Assembly: GCF_036867135.1 (NCBI RefSeq)
Contig: NZ_JBAJIJ010000001.1
Location: 1,178,001 to 1,242,000 of the forward strand
DNA: 64,000 nt
Source of the DNA: Aeromicrobium sp. Sec7.5
Lineage (GTDB): Bacteria > Actinomycetota > Actinomycetes > Propionibacteriales > Nocardioidaceae
Reading direction: 5' to 3'
Shown in pieces: positions 33,331 through 40,356 of this stretch. The position numbers and the translations under genes are program-made. The notes under the pieces were generated by a model that did not search any database, had not been told where the DNA came from, and was given only the letters and a program-made list of their open reading frames with translations. Numbering within the stretch: position 1 is the stretch's first letter; every line of letters begins with the position of its first letter.

Positions 33331-34745
33331 TGCGGGTCCCCGTGCCGGACGTCATCGTGCCGGCCTCCTCGCTGCGCCACGTGCACCTGGTGGGTGTCGG
33401 TGGTGCCGGCCTGTCCGCCATCGCCCGGCTGCTGGCCCAGCAGGGCGTCGAGGTCAGTGGCAGCGACCAGGCGATGTCGGCCGTCACCCGAGCGCTCGTC
33501 GACGAGGGCATCACGGTGCACCTGGGGCACCGCGCCGAGAACGTGGCGGGCGCCGACACCGTCGTGGTCTCGACCGCCGTCCGCGAGGACAACCCCGAGG
33601 TCGTCGCGGCGCAGGCGGCCGGTGTGCGGCTGTGGCCCCGCTCGGCAGGGCTCGCGGCGCTGATGGCCGGTCGGCGCACGACGGCCGTCGCCGGCACGCA
33701 CGGCAAGACCACCACGACCGCGATGCTGACGTGCGCGCTCCTGGAGGCCGGTGTCGATCCCTCCTTCGCGATCGGCGCCGAGGTCGCTCGGCTCGGCACC
33801 AACGCGCGGCTCGGTCGGAGCACCGACCTCGTCGTGGAGGCCGACGAGTCCGACGGCGCCTTCCTCGTCTACCACCCCTCCGGCGCCGTGGTGACGAACG
33901 TGGACGCCGACCACCTCGATGTCTGGGGCACGCCCGAGGCGTACGCCGGCGCGTTCGACGACTTCGTCGACACCGTGGGCGAGTTCCTCGTGCTCGACGC
34001 CGACGACCCGGGCGCGTCGCTGCTGGCCGATCCGGGTCGCGCCCGGGGCCTGGACGTCATCACGTGCGGGTTCGACGCCTCGGACGTCACCTGGACGGGG
34101 TCGGAGCTCCGGATCGACGCGAGCGGCACCCGCTTCACGGCCACGGGTCCCGACCAGGCCCAGGTCGCGGTCGCGCTCAGCGTGGTGGGCGCGCACTACG
34201 CGAGCGACGCCCTCCTGGCCCTGGCCACGGCCCACCGGCTCGGCGCCGACGTGAGTGCCGCGGCCGCGGGGCTCACGACCTACACCGGGGCGGCGCGTCG
34301 CATGCAGCACCTCGGCGACGCCGGGGGTGTCCGGGTCTACGACTCCTATGCGCACCACCCCACCGAGATCACCGCCGACCTCGCCGCCGCTCGCGCGGTG
34401 GCCGGCCACGACCGACTGGTCGTCGCGTTCCAGCCCCACCTCGTGAGCCGCACCCGCCTGTTCGGCCGTGCGATGGGCCGGGCCCTGTCCAGCGCCGATC
34501 GCGTCGTGGTCGCCGACCTGTACCTGGCCCGAGAGGATCCCGACCCCGCGGTGACCTCGGCCCTGGTGGTCACGTCGGTCGAGGGCACGCCGGCGAGCGA
34601 GGGTGGTCCGATCGAGCACCTCGACGGGGTCCTCGCCGGGCTCGTCCGTCCGGGCGACCTCCTCCTCACGCTCGGTGCGGGCGACATCACGACGGTCGGA
34701 CCTCGCCTGCTCGAGCGTCTCGCGGCGCCGTCCACCGAGGGCTGA
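33330..34745 (+). CDS. murC: UDP-MurNAc:L-alanine ligase
   Basis: The 471-aa ligase starts the stem peptide. The N-terminus carries HLVGVGGAGLSAIARLL, then the ATP loop VAGTHGKTTTTAML, EADESDGAFLVYHP, TNVDADHLDVWG and YDSYAHHPTEI. ATG 33330 overlaps the murG stop by one base. ftsQ begins 8 nt downstream. Confidence 0.96.
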   Translation: MRVPVPDVIVPASSLRHVHLVGVGGAGLSAIARLLAQQGVEVSGSDQAMSAVTRALVDEGITVHLGHRAENVAGADTVVVSTAVREDNPEVVAAQAAGVRLWPRSAGLAALMAGRRTTAVAGTHGKTTTTAMLTCALLEAGVDPSFAIGAEVARLGTNARLGRSTDLVVEADESDGAFLVYHPSGAVVTNVDADHLDVWGTPEAYAGAFDDFVDTVGEFLVLDADDPGASLLADPGRARGLDVITCGFDASDVTWTGSELRIDASGTRFTATGPDQAQVAVALSVVGAHYASDALLALATAHRLGADVSAAAAGLTTYTGAARRMQHLGDAGGVRVYDSYAHHPTEITADLAAARAVAGHDRLVVAFQPHLVSRTRLFGRAMGRALSSADRVVVADLYLAREDPDPAVTSALVVTSVEGTPASEGGPIEHLDGVLAGLVRPGDLLLTLGAGDITTVGPRLLERLAAPSTEG

Positions 34746-34753
34746 GCGGGTCC

Positions 34754-35500
34754 ATGGCCACGCGCGGACCGGGCGACACCCGGCGACTGTTCGGGCGTCG
34801 GCGTCGTGCTGCGCGGCTCCACTCGGCGGCGCGGGTGCTGATCGCCGTCGCGGTGCTGCTGCTGGTGCTCGGCGGTGCCTGGGTCGTGACGTTCTCCTCC
34901 CTGCTCGCTGCCGACGGGGTCGAGGTCACCGGCACCGATCAGCTCACGAAGACCGAGGTCGAGGCCGCCGCCGCGGTGCCGATCGGGCGTCCCCTCGCCC
35001 GGATCGACCTCGACGCCGTCGAGGAGCGGGTCCGGGCCCTTCCGCTGGTCGAGTCCGTCGAGGCGTCGCGGTCCTGGCCCGGCACGGTGCAGCTGCGCAT
35101 CACGGAGCGCACCGCGGTCGCCTGGATCGAGATCGACGGAGAGTTCCGAGGCGTCGACCGCTTCGGGTCGGACTTCCGCCGCTTCGACGCGCCGCCGGAC
35201 CTGACGGAGATCCGCGTCGACACCAATGATCCGCGTGACCGGCAGCAGTCGTTCGAGGGCCTCGGGGCGGTCGTGGACGTGTTGCGCTCCTCGGCTCCCG
35301 ACCTGCTGGCGGCCATCGAGTACGGCGAGGCCGAGACCCAGGACTCCCTGATGTTCCAGCTCACCGACGGCCGGAGCGTCCGGTGGGGGAGCGCGGAGGA
35401 CAGTGAGCGCAAGATCGAGGTCGTCTCGGCGCTGCTGCGCACCGTGCAGGCGTCGGAGTACGACGTGAGTGCACCGGAGCAGCCGACGACCCGGGAGTGA
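34754..35500 (+). CDS. ftsQ: Cell division protein FtsQ
   Basis: A 248-aa bitopic divisome protein bridging FtsW/FtsI and the ring. A basic cytoplasmic tail is followed by one transmembrane helix (ARVLIAVAVLLLVLGGAWVVTF). The POTRA domain begins at VEVTGTDQLTKTEVEAAAAVPIG. The FtsQ beta domain continues through RITERTAVAWIEIDGEFRGVD. ATG 34754 follows the murC stop by 8 nt. About 190 nt then separate it from ftsZ, containing the ftsZ promoter. Confidence 0.92.
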   Translation: MATRGPGDTRRLFGRRRRAARLHSAARVLIAVAVLLLVLGGAWVVTFSSLLAADGVEVTGTDQLTKTEVEAAAAVPIGRPLARIDLDAVEERVRALPLVESVEASRSWPGTVQLRITERTAVAWIEIDGEFRGVDRFGSDFRRFDAPPDLTEIRVDTNDPRDRQQSFEGLGAVVDVLRSSAPDLLAAIEYGEAETQDSLMFQLTDGRSVRWGSAEDSERKIEVVSALLRTVQASEYDVSAPEQPTTRE

Positions 35501-35577
35501 CCAATCGACGGGCGAGGCGTCGGCGTGTCGCGCCGATCCGCCCGGGCCGGGGCACGTACCGTCGGACACGAACGAGG

Positions 35578-35617
35578 TTGACATAACTACAACCCTCTAC
35601 TAGAGGGTCAGGGTTCT
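35578..35617 (+). promoter_or_regulatory. ftsZ promoter with palindromic operator
   Basis: TTGACA at 35578-35583 is the best -35 in the window, with TAGAGG 17 nt downstream as a -10 candidate. An inverted repeat, ACCCTCT-ACT-AGAGGGT (35592-35608), covers the -10, and a further AGGGTT half follows. The leader to the ftsZ ATG is about 80 nt and has GGAAGGA-like sequence before the start. Confidence 0.7.
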
Positions 35618-35694
35618 GGCCACCTCGCCCCAACAGTCTCGAACCCCCAGACGCACACCCACCCTCGCGGTGGATCTCGCCCGGAAGGAACCCC

Positions 35695-36831
35695 ATGGCG
35701 GTCCAGAACTATCTCGCCGTGATCAAGGTCGTCGGCATCGGCGGCGGTGGCGTCAACGCCGTCAACCGCATGATCGAGGTGGGGCTCAAGGGTGTCGAGT
35801 TCATCGCGATCAACACCGATGCCCAGGCCCTGCTCATGAGCGACGCCGACGTCAAGCTCGACGTCGGTCGCGACTCCACCCGCGGCCTCGGCGCCGGCGC
35901 CAACCCCGACATCGGCAAGCGCGCCGCCGAGGACCACGCCGAGGAGATCGAGGCGGCCATCAAGGGCGCCGACATGGTCTTCGTGACGGCCGGCGAGGGC
36001 GGCGGCACGGGCACCGGCGGAGCACCGGTCGTGGCGCGCATCGCCCGCTCGCTCGGTGCCCTCACGATCGGCGTCGTGACGCGGCCCTTCAAGTTCGAGG
36101 GCCGCAACCGCTCGGGACAGGCCGACGCCGGCATCCAGGCGCTGCGCGAGGAGGTCGACACCCTCATCGTGATCCCCAACGACCGGCTGCTCTCGATCAG
36201 CGATCCGAACGTCAGCCTGCTCGACTCCTTCCGCCAGGCCGACCAGGTCCTGCACCAGGGCGTCTCGGGCATCACCGACCTCATCACGACACCGGGCCTG
36301 ATCAACCTCGACTTCGCTGACGTCAAGTCGGTCATGTCCGACGCCGGCTCGGCCCTCATGGGCATCGGCTCGGCGCGCGGGGAGTCCCGGGCGGCCGTCG
36401 CGGCCGAGATGGCCGTCTCGAGCCCGCTGCTGGAGGCGTCGATCGAAGGCGCTCGCGGCGTGCTGCTGTCGATCGCGGGAGGGTCCGACCTGGGCCTGTT
36501 CGAGATCAACGAGGCCGCCGGGCTCGTCGCCGACGCGGTGGACCCCGAGGCCAACATCATCTTCGGTGCCGTGATCGACGACGCGCTCGGTGACGAGGTG
36601 CGCGTCACCGTCATCGCCGCGGGCTTCGACGGGGGCGAGCCCAAGGTCCGCGACGCGTCCCAGCCGGCCCTCCTGCGGGAGAACGGGGCCGTTCCCGCCG
36701 CGCCGAGCGAGGAGAAGCCGCCGGCGAAGGCGTCGGAGTACCTCAAGCCCGACCCGCACCTCGATGGTCCCCTGGAGCCGGTCGAGGTCGAGTACGACGA
36801 CGACCTCGACATCCCCGACTTCCTGCGCTGA
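35695..36831 (+). CDS. ftsZ: Tubulin-like division GTPase FtsZ
   Basis: The 378-aa protein polymerises into the Z ring. The [18 protein letters not shown] start, NTDAQAL, the tubulin signature [14 protein letters not shown], the T7 loop with [11 protein letters not shown], and the C-terminal peptide DIPDFLR, which binds SepF and other anchors, are present. The linker is short and charged. It is monocistronic with respect to its promoter but runs directly into pgeF, whose GTG starts the base after the ftsZ stop. Confidence 0.97.
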   Translation: MAVQNYLAVIKVVGIGGGGVNAVNRMIEVGLKGVEFIAINTDAQALLMSDADVKLDVGRDSTRGLGAGANPDIGKRAAEDHAEEIEAAIKGADMVFVTAGEGGGTGTGGAPVVARIARSLGALTIGVVTRPFKFEGRNRSGQADAGIQALREEVDTLIVIPNDRLLSISDPNVSLLDSFRQADQVLHQGVSGITDLITTPGLINLDFADVKSVMSDAGSALMGIGSARGESRAAVAAEMAVSSPLLEASIEGARGVLLSIAGGSDLGLFEINEAAGLVADAVDPEANIIFGAVIDDALGDEVRVTVIAAGFDGGEPKVRDASQPALLRENGAVPAAPSEEKPPAKASEYLKPDPHLDGPLEPVEVEYDDDLDIPDFLR

Positions 36832-37509
36832 GTGTTCCTGTTCCACGAGCGCCTCGACCACGGCGTCGAGATCGCGTTCACGGGGTCGGACCGCGACCTG
36901 CGTTCACCTGACGCCTACCCCGAGCTCGCCCGCGAGCTCGGGGTAGGCGTCGTCGGGGCGGTCCACCAGGTGCACGGACGCGATGTGGTCACGCTCGACG
37001 CCACCTGGCCGATCCGCGGGGGCGCGCTCGACGACGAGCTGGCCGATGCCGACGCGGTGCTCCTCGACCGCCCCGGAGCGGCCGTCGCCCGGGCCGCCGA
37101 CTGCGTGCCGATCGGTGTGGCCGATCTCGATGCCCCCCGTGGCGCCGTCGTGCACGCGGGGCGCGTGGGTCTCGTGGCCGGTGTCGTCCCTGCGGCGGTC
37201 GGTGCCCTGCGCGACGCCGGCGCGGTCCGGATGCGGGCCTGGGTCGGTCCACGCGCGTGCGGTCACTGCTACGAGGTGCCCGAGGACATGGCGGCCCAGG
37301 TCGAGGCCGCCGTGCCCGGCACGCGGTCCCGCACCACCTGGGACACCCCGGCCCTCGACATCGGTGCCGGCGTCATCTCCCAGCTGGTCGCCGAAGGGGT
37401 CGAGGTCGTCGACGTCGGCGGATGCACGATCGAGGACCCGCGGCACCACTCGTACCGGCGCTCCGGTGACGCCGCCGGACGCCACGGGGTCGTGGTGGTC
37501 GTGCGATGA
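36832..37509 (+). CDS. pgeF: Purine nucleoside phosphorylase/laccase-domain protein (PgeF/YfiH)
   Basis: A 225-aa member of the multicopper-like YfiH family, linked elsewhere to peptidoglycan editing and purine nucleoside cleavage. Zinc-ligand regions are visible as VHQVHGRDV, RAADCVPIGVADL and VVHAGRVGLVAG, with GPRACGHCYEV downstream. The N-terminal segment where homologs have the GGVS...SLNL loop is short and unusual. It is encoded by a perfect 19-bp palindrome (36910-36951), which may have altered the protein. GTG 36832 directly follows ftsZ. Its stop overlaps a 27-codon coupling mini-ORF. Confidence 0.88.
   Translation: MFLFHERLDHGVEIAFTGSDRDLRSPDAYPELARELGVGVVGAVHQVHGRDVVTLDATWPIRGGALDDELADADAVLLDRPGAAVARAADCVPIGVADLDAPRGAVVHAGRVGLVAGVVPAAVGALRDAGAVRMRAWVGPRACGHCYEVPEDMAAQVEAAVPGTRSRTTWDTPALDIGAGVISQLVAEGVEVVDVGGCTIEDPRHHSYRRSGDAAGRHGVVVVVR
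36910..36951. repeat. Perfect 19-bp palindrome inside pgeF
   Basis: Positions 36910-36928 and 36933-36951 are exact inverted copies around a CCCG loop. They encode DAYPELARELGVGV. Such perfection inside a coding sequence is not needed for protein function. It points to a recent palindrome-perfecting event or to selection for an mRNA hairpin about 80 nt after the start codon. Confidence 0.9.
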
Positions 37510-37591
37510 GCGAGCCCCAGCGAGCGAACCATCCCGGTGTCATCGCACGGCGGCCGTACCGTCGTTCTTCCACGGTGGTCGTGCGATGAGC
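37494..37591 (+). other. ATGA-linked coupling mini-ORF between pgeF and yggS
   Basis: The pgeF stop overlaps ATG 37506. The frame runs 27 codons (begins MSEPQRANHP) to a TGA overlapping the yggS ATG at 37586. The 18-nt GGTGGTCGTGCGATGAGC occurs at 37494-37511 and again at 37574-37591. CATCGCACG at 37541-37549 is the inverted copy of CGTGCGATG at 37580-37588. The architecture and peptide start match the rsmH-ftsL mini-ORF. Confidence 0.5.
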
Positions 37592-38305
37592 CCTGAGATC
37601 CCCGCCAGGCAGCAGCAGCTGCGGGAGAACCTCACGACGGTCGAGGAGCGGATCCGCACGGCGTGCGCCGCGGCCGGCCGCGACCGGGCCGACGTCACGC
37701 TGATCGTCGTGACCAAGACGTATCCGGCCAGCGACGTCGCACTGCTCGCCGACCTCGGGATCACCGACGTCGGCGAGAACCGTCACCCCGAGGCGGGGGA
37801 GAAGGCCGCGGAGGTGCTGGCTCCGCTCCGCTGGCACTTCATGGGTGGCCTGCAGACGAACAAGGCCGGTGCGGTCGCGCGGTACGCCGACGTCGTGCAC
37901 TCGGTCGATCGGGCCAAGCTCGTGGCATCGCTCGGGCGCGGCGCCGTCGCGGCCGAGCGCGAGCTGGAGGTGCTCCTGCAGGTCGACCTCGGTCCCGAGT
38001 TCGACCGACCGTCCGACGGCCGGTCGGGTGCGGCCCCCGCCGACCTTCGCGCCCTCGCTGACGCCGTGGCGGGCACCGAGCGCCTGCGTCTGGGTGGCGT
38101 CATGACGGTGGCCCCGCTGGGCGTCGACCCCGCGCCGGTCTTCGAGCGGCTCGCGATCTTGGCCGAGCAGCTGCGATCGGACCATCCCGGAGCCACGGTC
38201 ATCTCGGCCGGCATGAGCGGCGACCTGGAACCGGCCGTCGCAGCGGGCGCGACACACCTGCGTGTCGGGAGCGCGATCCTCGGTGAACGCCCGCCACTCG
38301 GGTAA
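37586..38305 (+). CDS. yggS: PLP homeostasis protein (YggS/YlmE family)
   Basis: The 239-aa cytoplasmic protein binds pyridoxal phosphate on a single TIM barrel and buffers PLP levels. The Schiff-base lysine is in LIVVTKTYPASDV, followed by ITDVGENRHPEAGEKA, WHFMGGLQTNKAG, and the late MSGDLEPAVAAGATHLRVGSAIL. ATG 37586 is the second occurrence of a duplicated 18-nt junction sequence. The stop codon TAA lies inside the presumed sepF -10 (TAATGT). Confidence 0.93.
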   Translation: MSPEIPARQQQLRENLTTVEERIRTACAAAGRDRADVTLIVVTKTYPASDVALLADLGITDVGENRHPEAGEKAAEVLAPLRWHFMGGLQTNKAGAVARYADVVHSVDRAKLVASLGRGAVAAERELEVLLQVDLGPEFDRPSDGRSGAAPADLRALADAVAGTERLRLGGVMTVAPLGVDPAPVFERLAILAEQLRSDHPGATVISAGMSGDLEPAVAAGATHLRVGSAILGERPPLG

Positions 38306-38394
38306 TGTCACTCATGTGATTTGAGTCAACTCTCGAACCACGAACCACGAACCACGGTGCCGGTCCACCCGCACCAGACACACGAGGGGCAGTC
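38303..38394 (+). promoter_or_regulatory. sepF -10 candidate and leader with 7-nt triplet repeat
   Basis: TAATGT at 38303-38308 overlaps the yggS stop codon. The leader contains CGAACCA three times in tandem (38334-38354). A GAGGGGCAG ribosome binding site precedes ATG 38395. Confidence 0.45.
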
Positions 38395-38919
38395 ATGGCT
38401 GGCGCAATGCGAAAGATGGGCGAGTACCTCGGCCTCGTCGAGCAGGCCGACTACGACGACGTCTACGACGACGAGCCGGCTCCCTCGCGAGAGCCCCGAG
38501 GCGCCGAGGCTGCGGCCCCGGTCCGCGAGCACGGTGCTCGTGAGCAGCGCGCGGCGCGCACGCCCGCGGTGATCCGCCCGGCTGCCGTCGCGCACATCGA
38601 CGACCGTCGCCGCCGTGAGGTCTCCTCGGCCGACGCCGAGCTGACCCGGATCGAGACCGTCACCCCGCGCACGTTCAACGACGCCCGCGTCGTGGGCGAG
38701 AACTTCCGCAGCGGCGTCCCGGTCATCATGAACCTCACCGAGCTCGACGACTCCGACGCCAAGCGCATGGTCGACTTCGGCGCGGGCCTGGTGTTCTCGG
38801 TCCACGGAGCGATCACCCGCGTCACCGCTGGTGTCTTCCTGCTCACCCCGGCCAATGTGGTGGTGTCCGACGAGGACAAGCAGCGCATTGCCGGCGGTGG
38901 CCTCTACGACCGCACCTGA
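38395..38919 (+). CDS. sepF: Cell division protein SepF
   Basis: A 174-aa membrane anchor of the Z ring in actinobacteria. The N-terminal amphipathic membrane-binding helix MAGAMRKMGEYLGL is followed by an acidic linker. The core domain contains TVTPRTFNDARVVGENFRSG, PVIMNLTELDDSDAKRMVDFGAGLVF and ITRVTAGVFLLTPANVVVS. It binds the FtsZ tail. It is followed after 6 nt by the yggT gene. Confidence 0.96.
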   Translation: MAGAMRKMGEYLGLVEQADYDDVYDDEPAPSREPRGAEAAAPVREHGAREQRAARTPAVIRPAAVAHIDDRRRREVSSADAELTRIETVTPRTFNDARVVGENFRSGVPVIMNLTELDDSDAKRMVDFGAGLVFSVHGAITRVTAGVFLLTPANVVVSDEDKQRIAGGGLYDRT

Positions 38920-38925
38920 CCGCGT

Positions 38926-39219
38926 ATGCCTTCTGGCGTCGCCGACATCGTCCTGCTGGTCCTCTGGATCGCGATCGTCCTGCTCCTGGCTCGATTCGTC
39001 ATCGAGTGGATCCAGGTGTTCGCCCGTAACTGGGCACCCAGTGGCTGGGTCGCCGTGCTGTGCGAGGGGATCTACTACGTCACCGATCCGCCGCTGCGCG
39101 CGATCCGTCGCGTCATCCCCCCCTTGCGGCTCGGACAGGTCATGCTCGACCTGTCCCCGCTGATCCTGCTGATCGTGATCCAGATCCTCATGAGTGTGGT
39201 CCGAGCCACCGCTACCTGA
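38926..39219 (+). CDS. YggT family membrane protein
   Basis: A 97-aa protein with two hydrophobic segments (VLLVLWIAIVLLLARFVIEWI and MLDLSPLILLIVIQILMSVV) flanking YYVTDPPLRAIRRVIPPLRLG, the YggT signature. Homologs sit between sepF and divIVA in most actinobacteria. The function is not well defined; a role in osmotic or envelope homeostasis near the divisome has been suggested. It is co-directional and 6 nt after sepF. Confidence 0.92.
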   Translation: MPSGVADIVLLVLWIAIVLLLARFVIEWIQVFARNWAPSGWVAVLCEGIYYVTDPPLRAIRRVIPPLRLGQVMLDLSPLILLIVIQILMSVVRATAT

Positions 39220-39261
39220 GACACCCGTGGGGCGGGTGTGGCAGGAGTGGATGATCGACCG

Positions 39262-39304
39262 GTACCGTAGGATCGACCGGAAGTCTCAACCCGACCATGA
39301 GGTG
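39262..39304 (+). promoter_or_regulatory. divIVA promoter region and ribosome binding site
   Basis: TACCGT (39263-39268) and the overlapping TAGGAT (39268-39273) are both acceptable -10 elements. GAGGTG lies at 39299-39304, 5 nt before the ATG at 39310. The gap from yggT is 90 nt. Confidence 0.4.
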
Positions 39305-39309
39305 AACTG

Positions 39310-40104
39310 ATGCCCCTGACTCCTGAGGACGTGCGCAACAAGCGCTTTACTCCCGTGCGCCTGCGCGAGGGATACGACATGGGAGAGGTGGATCAGTTCC
39401 TCGACGAAGTCGAGTCCGAGCTGGAGCGTCTCACTGTCGAGAACGACGAGCTGCGCGCGAAGGTCGCGGCCGCCTCCACGGGCGAGCCGACCGGCCTGAT
39501 CCCGCAGGTCGCGCCCCCCGCGCAGGAGGCGCCGGCTCCCGCCGTGGCGGCACCGCCCGTCGCCGAGCCCGAGCCTGAGCCCGAGCCGGAGCCGGCGCCG
39601 GTCGCTGCTGCGCCGGTGGCCAGCAAGCCGTCGATCGCCGACGCCTCGTCCGCCGCGGCGCGACTGCTCGAGATCGCCTCGACCAACGCCGACCAGCTCA
39701 TGGAGGCGGCCAAGGAAGAGGCCGACCGCATCGTGGGCGAGGCCCGCGCCAAGGCCGAGCGTCTCGAGACCGAGTCGCGCGGCAAGGCCGATCGTCTCGA
39801 GACCGACGCCCGCATCCGCGCGCAGAAGCTCGACGACGAGACCAAGCAGCGTCGTGAGCAGGCGCTGGCCAGCATCGAGCGCGAGCGCTACGAGGCCCAG
39901 CGTGAGGTCGAGCACCTGCGCGCCTACGAGCGCGAGTACCGCGCGCGTCTGAAGAACTACTTCCAGACGCAGCTCGAGCAGCTCGCCTCGTCGGACAACA
40001 CCCCCGAGGCCAGTGCTGCTCCGGAGAGCAACGGCACCGGCACCGGTGCCGGCGAGCAGGCACCGCGCCGTATGCGCTCGCTGCTCGGCGACGACGACGT
40101 CTGA
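39310..40104 (+). CDS. divIVA: Polar growth protein DivIVA/Wag31
   Basis: The 264-aa coiled-coil scaffold marks negatively curved membrane and directs apical wall synthesis in actinobacteria. The N-terminal membrane-targeting DivIVA domain is MPLTPEDVRNKRFTPVRLRE and continues with YDMGEVDQFLDEVESELERL. A Pro/Ala/Glu-rich linker separates it from a long coiled coil (about residues 115-225). The C-terminal tail is low-complexity. In mycobacteria a kinase phosphorylates this protein; the PASTA kinase in this window is a plausible partner, by inference only. A strong terminator follows. Confidence 0.96.
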   Translation: MPLTPEDVRNKRFTPVRLREGYDMGEVDQFLDEVESELERLTVENDELRAKVAAASTGEPTGLIPQVAPPAQEAPAPAVAAPPVAEPEPEPEPEPAPVAAAPVASKPSIADASSAAARLLEIASTNADQLMEAAKEEADRIVGEARAKAERLETESRGKADRLETDARIRAQKLDDETKQRREQALASIERERYEAQREVEHLRAYEREYRARLKNYFQTQLEQLASSDNTPEASAAPESNGTGTGAGEQAPRRMRSLLGDDDV

Positions 40105-40123
40105 GACGTCCCCGGTCGGAAGC

Positions 40124-40165
40124 ACGAGGGGCCCCCACCAGCACACGCTGGTGGGGGCCCCTCGT
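40124..40165 (+). terminator. divIVA terminator
   Basis: A perfect 19-bp stem pairs 40124-40142 with 40147-40165 around an ACAC loop. The stem is very GC-rich and no T-tract follows, as is usual for actinobacterial terminators. Confidence 0.9.
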
Positions 40166-40228
40166 CGTTGCCCAGTGCCCGTCCGACGCTCGCCCCTGGT
40201 TCCCACAAGCAGGCTTGGACCCGAGCCT

Positions 40229-40292
40229 CCAGATGTGCTGCCTCATCCACCACACACCGCGAGGTGTCTGGTGGATGAGGCAGCACATCTGG
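40229..40292. repeat. 64-nt near-perfect hairpin between divIVA and ileS
   Basis: A 24-bp perfect stem (40229-40252 with 40269-40292), one C-C mismatch, then a 5-bp stem (40254-40258 with 40263-40267) closed by a GCGA (GNRA-type) loop. It lies 64 nt after the divIVA terminator and 64 nt before the ileS stop. It could terminate ileS on the minus strand or be a palindromic repeat element. The rest of 40166-40356 shows no gene. Confidence 0.85.
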
Positions 40293-40356
40293 GCCGGGCG
40301 GTCAGGCGGGGCTGAGCGGAACCACGCTCGCCCCGTCCGTGCGCTCTCGCTCGTGG

